A model generated the notes under the pieces. That model was not told where the DNA came from, did no database searches, and worked only from the letters and a program-made list of their open reading frames with translations. Source: Pegea sp. RAD2-039 (taxonomy: Eukaryota; Chordata; Thaliacea; Salpida; Salpidae). Taken from it: a DNA stretch of 64,000 nucleotides. The position numbers and the translations under genes are program-made. This document shows, piece by piece, positions 46,818 to 58,413 of this stretch. The stretch lies in contig JAQGEQ010000357.1 in assembly GCA_034620365.1 (NCBI GenBank), positions 124,001 to 188,000 on the forward strand. Direction: 5' to 3'. The first letter of the stretch is position 1. The number at the start of each line of letters is the position of its first letter.

Positions 46818-47315
46818 ATGAATTTGATATATTTTCTGGCGCGGGTTGTATTTCATATAGCCTTAATATTTTTGGTAACGAGGGATTTTTTTTCTGAACA
46901 TTTTTTCTATGAATTTTTGATATACGTGTTTATCACGGTTGTCAGTCAAATGGTTCAAGACTATCAAATGAATAAGCTAAAGGATATAGAATATGAAGAA
47001 GATGAAATTGCAAGTCAAAAAGATGTAATTACAATCCAAAAAAAAGTAATTACAATTCGAAAAGATGTAATCACATTTCGAAAAGATGTATTAGAAAAAA
47101 ATAAAGGATTAGATGATCCAATCAAGCATTATACAGATGATAAAATTCTTATTCACTTTAGGAGGAAACAACGGTTCGAAAAAGAAAACAAGACTTTGTT
47201 AACTGAAATGACAAATGCCTATTATAGGAAACATTCTACGAATTCTTTTTTTTCTAAAGTTGAAAAGTTTTATTTTTGTAAAAAATTTAAATCGAATATA
47301 AAAAGAGAAAATTAA
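46818..47315 (+). CDS. Novel 165-residue frame of the repeat unit, U4 copy
   Basis: Intact. It differs from the U1 copy at about 8 residues (for example ASQK for ASEK, KGLDD for KKLDD, DKIL for DEIL). It has the same two hydrophobic segments and heptads. No homolog recognised. Confidence 0.5.
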   Translation: MNLIYFLARVVFHIALIFLVTRDFFSEHFFYEFLIYVFITVVSQMVQDYQMNKLKDIEYEEDEIASQKDVITIQKKVITIRKDVITFRKDVLEKNKGLDDPIKHYTDDKILIHFRRKQRFEKENKTLLTEMTNAYYRKHSTNSFFSKVEKFYFCKKFKSNIKREN

Positions 47316-47334
47316 ATAAAGAATAGTTAAAAAG

Positions 47335-47890
47335 AAATGATTACTTCTCGTTTAATTGTTTGCTTCATTTCTTCAATAGTGCACAATACCATTTCATCAC
47401 AAATTACTAAATAAGTTGTTAAATTCTTCATTCAGCTTCCACTTCAAACTAACCGTCAAGATGTTTTGCGATTCCTCTTAAACTGTTTCCTTGTGGGATA
47501 ATTATAAATTGCTTACTGGGTAAATAATTGAAACAGTTTTGATTTCCCAAAAAGGCAAAGTGCATTTGATAGCGAGCTCTAAGCTCTCATGATATAGAAT
47601 CTTTAGGGACATCCTTGAATTTCTGGTCCTTGTGAATCACTTGATAATAGGGATTAGATTCATCCATGACTGGATCGGGAACATTATAGTTACGACGCCA
47701 TATATGAACCTAAAAATATAATTAGATCACAGAAATAAAAATAGTAGAGTTACTTGTTCATCTCCAAGCTTCTTTGCGGTTTCAGCTTTATTTAAACCAG
47801 TAAAGCCACCATAATGACGTTCGTTCAATCTCCAGGAATACTCCTTAGGGAAGTCAGACTGACCGAGTTTTTCCAAAATAGTGTGCTTTA
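47335..47890 (-). pseudogene. Captured phosphoglycerate mutase fragment, U4
   Basis: Minus-strand copy. [24 protein letters not shown] is preserved here, with intron and second exon. It shares the FTGL variant with U1. Confidence 0.82.
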
Positions 47891-48620
47891 TTCTTCAAAT
47901 ACAAAATTAGACAAAAATTAGGATGAACATATATCTCTCAGACTGGCAACGTGTCAATTGATTTAATAAATAAAATGTTCAAAACCGACGGTTAATAAAT
48001 TGTTCCATTAAATAATTGTTGATTTAAACTAAACCTGTTCCCAAAATTTAACAAAAATCTACAATACTAAGATTTATAGCTCAATTCAAAATTCATTGAT
48101 CTTTTGTGTTAGTCACAAAGATAAAAGCAATTTAGTTCTTTGATACATTCTCTCAGCATAGAATTAAATAGTTTGTTAGGAAATTCAATCAAATCAAAGA
48201 GAGTTATAAGCTCTCAATTATAAACAGTTGACTCTTAGTATTATTGCCTAATTTTCTTTAAATGTGGTCAGTTTATTGTAATCCATTAATTGAAACGTAT
48301 ACTCTCCAAATAAAATTTACATCAAAAACACAAATCTTAAGGAAATATTAAATAAGTTAAACTTATGATATGTTTTCAAGGTTAATTAAAGCAAAATAAT
48401 GATAAAATGGCCTCAATCATTGTGGTATATTTAAACTGTATTACAGAATATTATTTTACCAAATGCGTAAATCTGATTATAAGGCTGCTAAATACGAATT
48501 TAATTCTTTATAGGGTTCTTTGTCTAGTCTACAGTTATATTGTCTATCTTAAATTACTGTTGTTAGTTTTGTTATAGAATAATCCTTTTTAGAATCTGGC
48601 AAACAAAGAAATGAGAAAAT

Positions 48621-49043
48621 ATGGAGGTAGCATCTCATTTCTTTAATGTCGAGTCGGAACAAATACGCCTTGGAGATGTAAACAAAGGAAACATTATAGC
48701 CTGTATGTTATATTATAGACAGCATGATTTCTTTGTGAAGGGGTTTTCAAGAAAAAGTCAGCCAGTCAAAGAAATTTACCTGCAGTGTATGCGTACAGTA
48801 CTGGGACTTACTTCACTTTCCAAGATACTCAAATATTCCATGGTGCAGAGTTCTATGGAGAGTAAGGTTTTAAAGGCAGTTTTAGATACCGGATCCTCGA
48901 ACAGCTTTAAATATCGAAGAATTGCTCAGATTTTGTAGAATATTAAACTTGGAAGTAAATTTTATGTGGAAACGGCTCAACCGTCTAATGTTTGTCAAAT
49001 AAATAAGTTTTGTAGAGTTAACATCAAACTTTTAAAGAAATAG
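48621..49043 (+). pseudogene. Retroelement aspartic protease remnant, U4
   Basis: Best-preserved upstream part: open from the ATG at 48621 to a single stop at 48936-48938, past AVLDTGSSNSFKYRRIAQIL. The same frame then continues to 49043. Confidence 0.65.
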
Positions 49044-49150
49044 TAAACGAATATAAAGCTGTTTGTCACCTACAACTTTTATATTTGTAACTCTACAAAT
49101 AAGTTTATGCGATTTAAAACCAAATACCTATGAAGAGAACATAGAGTCAG

Positions 49151-49267
49151 GATATTGAACATATCAAGAAATACATCACCCAGTCACTATTACATTCCAT
49201 TAATGAAGCCTTACCATTCACGGTGGAATGTAATACTAGTGATATATCTGCAGCAGTCACTGTCAAC
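49151..49267 (+). pseudogene. RNase H fragment, U4
   Basis: 39 codons with INEALPFTVECNTSDISAAV. The stop after TVN is followed in frame by NPYLATS, which resembles the next RNase H strand region. Confidence 0.58.
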
Positions 49268-49375
49268 TAAAACCCATATCTGGCTACCTCTAGGTGAAGT
49301 ACATTAAAAGTATGGTGATAGATTGAAAATGGTTGGCAACTAATAAAATAAGTTTTTCTTAAGTATACTAGGTTG

Positions 49376-49800
49376 AATTTATTAACTAATATTTAAGTTT
49401 ATTTACGGTGATAAATTTTTTCGGTTTAGTCGGAAAATTTTTACTTTAAAAATACAAGAAATCAAATCATAAGTAAGAAGTGTTGAGGCAATATTAAATA
49501 AATTAAATTTAGATATTAAATAAGTTTAGACAATTTAGTTAGGTGAAATGTTTGATAAAAAATAGTTTAGAATATATTTTGAGCAATTTTTTTATTTCGT
49601 ACAGAAAACTTTGATTACTGCTTGGATTATTTTGTAAACTAAACTGTCTAAAGTTATTTAATATCTAAATTTAATTTATTTAATATTGCCTCAACACTTT
49701 TACTAAAGATTTAATTTTTTCTATTGTTAAAATATAAGTTTCCTGATTAAACAGAAAAAAATTCATCACCGTAAATAAACTTAAATATTAGTTAATAAAC
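49376..49800. repeat. Central inversion junction of the array
   Basis: A plus-oriented LTR start (49376-49636) meets a minus-oriented LTR start (49637-49800). The left part runs about 100 bases further into the LTR than the right, so those bases form an asymmetric spacer. Both LTRs are truncated to their first 160-260 bases. Confidence 0.85.
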
Positions 49801-49910
49801 TCAACCTAGTATACTTAAGAAAAAACTTAATTTAGTAGTCGCCAACCATTTTCAATCTATCACCATACTTTTAATGTACTTCACCTAGAGGTAGCCAGAT
49901 ATGAGTTTTA

Positions 49911-50027
49911 GATGACAGTGACTGCTGCAGATATATCACTAGTATTACATTCCACCGTGAATGGTAAAGCTTCATTAATGGAATGTAATAGTGACTGGGT
50001 GATGTATTTCTTGATATGTTCAATATC
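49911..50027 (-). pseudogene. RNase H fragment, U5
   Basis: Same 39-codon segment on the minus strand; the final VN codons are altered (GATGAC on the plus strand). Confidence 0.55.
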
Positions 50028-50133
50028 CTGAATCTATTTTCTCTTCATAGGTATTTTGTTTTAAATTGCATAAACTTGTTTGTATAGTTACAAATATGAA
50101 AGTTGTAGGTGACAGACAGCTTTATACTCGTTT

Positions 50134-50550
50134 ACTATTTCTTTAAAAGTTTGATGTTAACTCTACAAAACTTATTTGTTTGACAAACATTAGACGGTTG
50201 AGCCATTTCCACATAAAATTTACATCCATAATTAAGATTCTTCAAAATCTGAGCAATTCTTCGAAATTTAAAGTTGTTTGAGGATCCGGTATCTAAAAGT
50301 GCCTAAATACCTTACCCTCTATAGAAATCTGCACCATGACATAATTTAATATCTTGGAAAGTGGATTAAGTCCCAGTACTTTACGCATTAACTACATTTC
50401 TTTGTCTGGCTGACTTTATATTCGAAGACTCTTCACAAAGAAATCATGGTTTCTATAATATAACATATCGGCTATAATGTTTTCTTTGCCTAAATTTCAA
50501 AGGCGTATTTGTTCCTACTCGACATTAAAAATATGAGATGTTACCTCCAT
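50134..50550 (-). pseudogene. Retroelement aspartic protease remnant, U5
   Basis: Contains the DTGSS turn, but this copy has several breaks and a short deletion around 50390-50410 relative to U1. Confidence 0.58.
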
Positions 50551-51289
50551 ATTTCGTCATTTCTTTATTTGCCAGATTCTAAAAGGGATTATTCTATAAC
50601 AAAACTAACAACAGTAATTTAAGATAGACAATATAACTGTAGATTAGACAAAGAACCCTATAAAGAATTAAATTCGTACTTCGCATCCTTATAATCAGAT
50701 TTACGCATTTGGTAAAATAATATTCTGTAATACAGTTTAAGTATACCAGAATAATATAAGCCAATTTTTTCATTATTTTGCTTTAATTAACCTTGAAAAC
50801 ATATCATAAGTTTAACTTATTTAATATTGCCTTAAGATTTGTGTTTTTGATGTAAATTTTATTTGTAGAGTATACGTTTCAATTAATGGATTACAATAAA
50901 CTGACCAAATTTAAAGAAAATTAGGCAATAATACTTACAATCAACTGTTTATAATTGAGAGCTTATAACTCTCTTTGATTTGATTGAATTTCCTAACAAA
51001 CTATTTAATTCTATGCTGAGAGAATGTATCAAAGAACTAAATTGCTTTTGTCTTTGTGACTAACACAAAAGATCAATGAATTTTGAATTGAGCTATAAAT
51101 CTTAGTATTGTAGATTTTTGTTAAATTTTGGGAAGAGGTTTAGTTTAAATCAACAATTATTTAATGGAACAATTTATTAACCGTCGGTTTTGAACATTTC
51201 ATTTATTAAATCAATTGACACGTTGCCAGTCTGAGAGATATTTGTTCATCCTAATTTTTGTCTAATTTTGTATTTGAAGAATAAAGCAC

Positions 51290-51840
51290 ACTAATTTGGA
51301 AAAACTCGGTCAGTCTGACTTCCCTAAGGAGTATTCCTGGAGATTGAACGAACATTTTTATGGTGGCTTAACTGGTTTAAATAAAGCTGAAACCGCCAAG
51401 AAGCTTGGAGATGAACAAGTAACTCTACCATTTTTAATTCTGTGATCTAATTATAATTTTAGGTTCATATATGGCGTCGTAACTATAATGTTCCCGCTCC
51501 AGTCATGGATGAATCTAATCCCTATTATCAAGTGATTAACAAGGACGAGAAAATCAAGGATGTCCCTAAAGATTCTATATCATGAGAGCTTAGGGCTCAC
51601 TATCAAACGCGCTTTGCCTTTTTGGGAAATCAAAACTGTTTCAATTATTTACCCAGCAAGCAATTTATATTTACCCCACAAGGAAACAGTTTAAGAGGAA
51701 TCGCAAAACATCTTGACGGTTAGTTTGAAGTGGAAGCTGAATGAGGAATTTAACAACTTATTTAGTAATTTGTGATGAAATGGTATTGTGCACTAGTGAA
51801 GAAATGAAGCAAACAATTAAACGAGAAGTAATCATTTCTT
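51290..51840 (+). pseudogene. Captured phosphoglycerate mutase fragment, U5
   Basis: Plus-strand copy with [18 protein letters not shown], short intron, VHIWRRNYNVPAPVMDE and GNSLRGIAKHLDG. Same frameshift and His-to-Gln change. Confidence 0.82.
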
Positions 51841-51856
51841 TTTAACTATTCTTTAT

Positions 51857-52354
51857 TTAATTTTCTCTTCTTATATTTGATTTAAATTTTTTACAAAAAT
51901 CAAACTTTTCAACTTTAGAAAAAAAAGAATTCGTAGAATGTTTCCTACAATAGGCATTTGTCATTTCAAATAACAAAGTCTTGTTTTCTTTTTCGAACCG
52001 TTGTTTCCTCCTAAATTGAATAAGAATTTCATCATCTGTATAATGCTTGATTGGATCATCTAATTTTTTATTTTTTCCTAATACATCTTTTCGAAATGTG
52101 ATTACATCTTTTCGAATTGTAATTACTTTTTTTTGAATTGTAATTACATCTTTTTGACTTGCAATTTCATCTTCTTCATATTCTATATCCTTTAGCTTAT
52201 TCATTTGATAGTCTTGAACCATTTGACTGACAACCGTGATAAACACGTATATTAAAAATTCATAGAAAAAATGTTCAGAAAAAAAATCCCTGGTTACCAA
52301 AAATATTAAGGCTATATGAAATACAACCCGCGCCAGAAAATATATCAAATTCAT
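51857..52354 (-). CDS. Novel 165-residue frame of the repeat unit, U5 copy
   Basis: Intact. It is close to U4 (ASQK) but with VLGKN, LIQF, LLFEM and AYCRK changes, and RREN at the end as in U7. It has the same hydrophobic segments and heptad block. Confidence 0.5.
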   Translation of the reverse strand: MNLIYFLARVVFHIALIFLVTRDFFSEHFFYEFLIYVFITVVSQMVQDYQMNKLKDIEYEEDEIASQKDVITIQKKVITIRKDVITFRKDVLGKNKKLDDPIKHYTDDEILIQFRRKQRFEKENKTLLFEMTNAYCRKHSTNSFFSKVEKFDFCKKFKSNIRREN

Positions 52355-52389
52355 AGTTTTTAATCTTATAATAAAATTTAAAATAATAC

Positions 52390-54118
52390 TAAAAGCAAGC
52401 TAAAGAAAATGAAATCAAAAATGAAATATAATATTATTTTGAATTATTTCGGCCAGAATGTCCATGCTGTACGCACAGTGACAAGCTGCCCACGTGGCTA
52501 TAACTCTCGCTTTAAATTAGTATTGTCATTTAACAGACTTACAGGCTTTTCCAGCCGGGCTTTAAGTCGACATTTCTTTTGTCACGTGTTTGGCGGGTGT
52601 AATTGCCGCTACACTGTACAAGAAGATAATATCTTAAAATAACATAAAACCATAAATAAAACTAAATCAACAAATTGATTAAATAAACAAAGTTAACAAA
52701 CAAAAATTAAAAAATAATGTTATTTACACGATAGGAAAGAGAAAAATATGTGATAAAAAATGTAAAACTTTGACTTGTTATTGTTTAAATTATACAAAAA
52801 TATCGAAAGTAAAGTTAAAGTAGTTGTCTTCAATCATTATACAGTTTTAATTTCTTCTGACAACATAATTTTACTTTTAGAAAATTCTATTTATTCTAAA
52901 CTATCCAAAAAGCTTGAAGAATAGTCTTATCTAAATAACTAATATAATAACTAATAATACAAATTTCTGATTATACTTTCTAAAAAGAAAATATGCTAGG
53001 GAATATAATAATACCTTATGAGATATTATATACACATAACACAAATTATTATCATATGTATAATAATATATATTAAGTGTACATAAAAAGCAGAAGACGT
53101 TTGTCAAGCTGTAGCAATCATCTTAAGAAATTATGAATACAGGAGTAACGTAGGAAACATTCAAAAATTAGCTATACAAAATACCAAAGCGGTTCAAGAA
53201 AATTTTTTTAGGAAAAAAATCAATATTCTCTGAAAACATTCTAACCTCACATTTTCACAAATTAATTCTAAAAATTTCTAAAACCTTAATTTAATCAAAC
53301 TTAATTTATTTCATATAATTCATATCAATATAACATTTGTACAGGTTTTTTGATTGAATCAAAAAGAACCAAACTGAAATGAAATTTAATATTATTAGTT
53401 AAATTCAACATAATATTATTGAAAAACAGAAACAAAACTCAATATCTAGAAGATTTTCGGTGTAATTTGATAAGTCTAACTAGAAATATGAGTTTAAGAA
53501 TGTTCTATCGGATATAAAAATGGATTATTTAGAAATGGATTAGGCTGAGCAGAAATACGATAATTGTGAATAAAATAAAAATTAAACACTTTAGAAAAAG
53601 AAAGTTTTAAACGATAAATAATTTGGATGGACTTATGAAAGTAAAATCTAGACAAAAATTAAGATACATTTATAAAAAATAACATCAACTAGATCTCAAT
53701 AATCAACTTTTTTAAAAGTAATAAAAACAGATATTCAAAAAAATATTTCTTGAGATATAGTGAATGGACCACAAACACATAATATCTGTATTAGTTGAAG
53801 CATCAATTTAGAGGAACAAATAGTTAGCACATTTAGAGTATAAAGAAATTAGAAATCAGATGACAAAATAATCCAAGCAGTAATCAAAGATTTTTGTAAG
53901 AAATAAATAAATTGCTCAAAATATATTCTAAACTATTTTTTTCAAACATTTCACCTAACTAAACTGTCTAAACTTATTTAATATCTAAATTTAATTTATT
54001 TAATATTGTCTCAACACTTTTACTTATGATTTAATTTTTCATTTTTTAAATATAAGTTTCCTGATTAAACAGAAAAAAATTGATCACCGTAAATAAATTT
54101 AAATATTAGTTATTAAAC
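52390..54118 (-). mobile_element. LTR-like repeat, type I
   Basis: 1729 bp, minus orientation; the mirror of 45050-46782. Contains a 77-codon plus-strand frame at 52409-52642 that I do not regard as a gene. Confidence 0.8.
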
Positions 54119-54119
54119 A

Positions 54120-55846
54120 TAAAAGTAAACTAAATGAAATGAAATCCAAAATGAAAAATAATAATATTCCGAATTATTTCGGCCAGAATGTCCATGCTGT
54201 ACGCACAGTGACAAACTGCCCACGTGGCTATCACTCTCGCTTTAAATTAGTATTGTCATTTAACAGACTTACAGGCCTTTCCAGCCGGGTTTTAAGTCGA
54301 CTTTTCTTCCGTCACGTGTTTGGCGGATGTAATTGCCGTTACACTGTACAAGAAGATAATATCTTAAAATAACATAAAACCATAAACAAAACTAAATCAA
54401 CAAATTGATTAATAAAATAGTTTTATCAAAACAAAACTATTTACACGATAGGAAAGAGACAAATATGTGATAAAAAATGTAAAACTTTGACTTGTTATTG
54501 TTTAAATAATATAAAAAAATCGAAAATCAAAAGTAAACTTAAAGTAGTTGTCTTCATTCATAACACAGTTTTAATTTCTTCTGACAACATAATTTTACTT
54601 TTACAAAATTCTATTTATTCTAAACTATCCAAAAAGCTTGAAGAATAGTCTTATCTAAATAATTAATATAATAACTAATAATACAAATTTCTGATTATAC
54701 TTTCTAAAAAGAAAATATGCTGACAAATATAATAATACCTTAATAAATATTATATACATCTAATAAAAATTATTATCATATGTATAATAATAGATATTAA
54801 GTGTACATAAAAAGCAGAAGACGTTTGTCAAACTGTAGCAATCATCTTAAGAAATTATGAATGCAGAAGTAACGTAGGAAACATTCAAAAATTAGCTATG
54901 CAAAATACCAAAGCGGTTCAAGAAAATTTTTTTAGGAAAAGAAAAAATATATTCTGAAAACATTCTAACCTCACATTTTCAAAAATTAATTCTAAAAAAT
55001 TCTAAAACCTTAATTTAATCAAACTTAATTTATTTCATATAATTCATATCACCATAACATTTGTACAAGTTTTTTGATTGAATCAAAAAGAACCAAACTA
55101 AAATGAAATTTAATATTATTAGTTAGATTCAACTTAATATAATTGAAAAACAAAAACAAAATTCAATATCTAGAAGATTTTCGGTGTAATTTGATAAGTC
55201 TAACTAGAAATATCAGTTTAAGAATGTTCTAGCGGATATAAAAATGTATTATTTAGAAATGAATTATGCTGAGCAGAAATACGATAATTGTGAATAAAAT
55301 AAAAATTAAACACTTTTGAAAAAGCAAGTTTTAAACGATTAATAATTTGGATGGACTTATGAAAGTAAAAACTATAAAAAAATTAAGATACTTTTATAAT
55401 AAAGAACATCAACTAGATCTCAACAATCAACTTTTTTAAAAGTAATAAAAAACAGATATTTAAAAAAAATATTTCTTGAGATATAGTGAATGCATCACAA
55501 ACACATAACATCTGTATTAGTTGAAGCATCAATTTAGAGGAACAAATAGATAGCACATTTAAAGTATAAAGAAACTAGAAATCAGCTGACAAAATAATCC
55601 AAGCAGTAATCAAAGTTTTCTGTAAGAAATAAAAAAATTGCTCAAAATATGTTCTAAACTATTTTTATCAAACATTTCGCCGAACTAAACTGTCTTAACT
55701 TATTTAATATCTAAATTTAATTTATTTAATATTGCCTCAACATTTTTGCTTAAGATTTAATTTTTTGTTTTGTTTAAATATAAGTTTCCTGATTAAACAG
55801 AAAAAAATTCATCACCGTAAATAAACTTAAATATTAGTTATTAAAC
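54120..55846 (-). mobile_element. LTR-like repeat, type I, directly abutting the previous one
   Basis: 1727 bp, in direct tandem with 52390-54118, separated by a single base. The mirror-image counterpart of the LTR-LTR junction at 45049. Confidence 0.8.
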
Positions 55847-55955
55847 TCAACCTAATATACTTAAGAAAAACTTATTTCAGTAGTCGCCAACCCTTTTCAA
55901 TCTATCACCATACTTTTAATGTACTTCACCTAGAGGTAGCTAGATATGGGTTTTA

Positions 55956-56072
55956 GTTGACAGTGACTGCTGCAGATATATCACTAGTATTACATTCCAC
56001 CGTGAATGGTAAAGCTTCATTAATGGAATGTAGTAGTGACTGGGTGATGTATTTCTTGGTATGTTCAATATC
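55956..56072 (-). pseudogene. RNase H fragment, U6
   Basis: Minus-strand 39-codon segment with the SDISAAVTVN pattern. Confidence 0.56.
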
Positions 56073-56179
56073 CTGATTCTATCTTCTTTTCATAGGTATT
56101 TGGTTTTAAATTGCATAAACTTATTTGTAGAGTTACAAATATAAAAGTTGTAGGTGACAAACAGCTTTATATTCGTTTA

Positions 56180-56615
56180 CTATTTCTTTAAAAGTTTGAT
56201 GTTACCTCTACAAAACTTATTTATTTGACAAACATTAGACGGTTGAGCCATTTCCACATAAAATTTGCTTCCAAGTTTAAGATTCTTCAAAATCTGAGCA
56301 ATTCTTCGATATTTAAAGTTGTTTGAGGATCCGGTATCTAAAAGTGCCTTTAAAACCTTACTCTAAAACTTTAAAACCCATAGAAATCTGCACCATGGAA
56401 TATTTGAATATCTTGGAAAGTGAAGTAAGATCCAGTACTTTACGCATATACTGCAGGTAAATTTCTTTGTCTGCCTGATTTTTTTTCCGAAAACTTTTTA
56501 TAAAGAAATCATGCTTTCTATAATATAACATACAGGCTATAATGTTTCCTTTGTTTACATCTCAAAGTCGTATTTGTTCCGACTCGACATTAAAAATATG
56601 AGTTGTTACCTCCAT
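56180..56615 (-). pseudogene. Retroelement aspartic protease remnant, U6
   Basis: Contains the DTGSSNNF turn. A small local duplication near 56360-56385 (CTTTAAAACC repeated) disrupts the region. Confidence 0.58.
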
Positions 56616-57349
56616 ATTCTGTCATTTCTTTATTTGCCAGATTCTAAAAGGGATTATTCTATAACAAAACTAACAACAGTAATTTAAGATAGGCAATACA
56701 ATTGTAGACTAGACAAAGAACCCTATAAAGAATTAAATTCGTATTTAGCAGCCTTATAATCAGATTTACGCATTTGGTAAAATAATATTCTGTAATACAG
56801 TTTAAATATACCAGAAAAATTTAAGCCAATTTTTTCAATAATTTTCTTAAATTAACCCTGAAAACATATCATAAGTAAAATTTAACTTATTTAATATTGT
56901 CTTAAGATTTGTGTTTTTGATGTAAATTTTATTTGGAGAGTATACGTTTCAATTAATGGATTACAATAAACTGACCACATTTAAAGAAAATTAGGCAATA
57001 ATACTAAGAGTCAACTGTTTATAATTGAGAGCTTATAACTCTCTTTGATTTGATTGAATTTCCTAACAAACTATTTAATTCTATGCTGAGAGAATGTATA
57101 AAAGAACTAAATTGCTTTTATCTTTGTAACTAACACAAAAGATTAATGACTTTTGAATTGAGCTATAAATCTTAGTATTGTAGATTTTTGAAACATTTTG
57201 GGAAGAGTTTTTGTCTAAATCAACAATTATTTAATACAACAATCTATCAACCGTCGGTTTTGAACATTTCATTTATTAAATCAATTGTCACGTTGCCGGT
57301 CTGAGAGATATATGTTCATCCTAATTTTTGTTTAATTTAGTATTTTATG

Positions 57350-57905
57350 AATAAAGCACACTATTTTGGAAAAACTCGGTCAGTCTGACTTCCCTAAGAA
57401 GTATTCCTGTAGATTAAACGAGCGTCATCATGGTGGCTTAACTGGTTTAAATAAAGCTGAAACTGCCAAGAAGTTTGGATATGAACAAGTAACTCTACCA
57501 TTTTTATTTCTGTGATCTAATAATATTTTTAGGTTCATATATGGCGTCGTAACTTTAATGTTCCCGCTCCAGTCATGAATGAATCTAATCCCTATTATCA
57601 AGTGATTCACAAAGACCAGAAATTCAAGGATGTCCCTAAAGATGAGATTCTATATCATGAGAGCTAAGAGCTCACTGTCAAACGCGCTTTGCCTTTTTGG
57701 GAAATCAAAACTGTTTCAATTATTTACCCAGTAAGCAATTTATAATTGCCCCACAAGGAAACAGTTTAAGAGGAATCGCAAAACATCTTGACGGTTAGTT
57801 TGAAGTGGAAGCTGAATGAGGAATTTAACAACTTATTTAGTAATTTGTGATGAAATGGTATTGTGCACTATTGAAGAAATGAAGCAAACAATTAAACGAG
57901 AAGTA
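57350..57905 (+). pseudogene. Captured phosphoglycerate mutase fragment, U6
   Basis: Plus-strand copy. [19 protein letters not shown], short intron, VHIWRRNFNVPAPVM, then DEILYHES, where this copy keeps codons that others lost. GNSLRGIAKHLDG closes it. Confidence 0.84.
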
Positions 57906-57924
57906 ATCATTTCTTTTTAACTAT

Positions 57925-58005
57925 ACTTTATTTAATTTTCTCTTCTTATATTTGATTTAAATTTTTTACAAAAATCAAACTTTTCAAATTTAGAAAAAAA
58001 AAGAA
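57925..58005 (-). pseudogene. 3' remnant of the 165-residue frame, U6
   Basis: Only the C-terminal codons remain. The break at 58005 is the same as at 36545 in U2, followed by the same LTR-derived sequence (ATTTATTAAAAATATAATTT). Confidence 0.7.
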
Positions 58006-58412
58006 TTTATTAAAAATATAATTTACATAATTAATAGTTTTGAATAAGTTATATTTAGTATTTAATAGAAAAATAATATTTACTTTATTTTTTAATTTTT
58101 GTTTATTAACTTTGTTTATTTAATCAATTTGTTGATTTAGTTTTGTTTATGGTTTTATGTTATTTTAAGATATTATCTTCTTGTATAGTGTAGAGGCAAT
58201 AACACCCGCCAAACACGTGACGGAAGAAAAGTTGATATAAAAGCTGGCTGGAAAGGCCTGTAAGTCTGTTAAATGACAATACTAATTAAAAGCGAGAGTT
58301 ATAGCCACGTAGGCAGTTTGTCACTGTGCGTACAGCATGGACATTCTGGCCGAAATAATTCAAAATAATATTATTTTTCATTTTGGATTTCATTTTATTT
58401 AGTTTACTTTTA
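58006..58412 (+). mobile_element. Truncated LTR-like repeat with TATA box
   Basis: Downstream part of a type II LTR with CACGTG (58214-58219) and TATAAAAG (58236-58243). It lacks about 200 bp, including the LINE-like tail present in its mirror partner 35939-36544. It abuts the next LTR at 58413. Confidence 0.7.
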
Positions 58413-58413
58413 T

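Noticed and set aside
46818..47315. Interpreting the 165-residue frame as a retroviral envelope
   Set aside because: Two hydrophobic segments and a coiled coil are suggestive, but there is no signal peptide-cleavage site-fusion layout or cysteine pattern, and it lies before, not after, the protease region.
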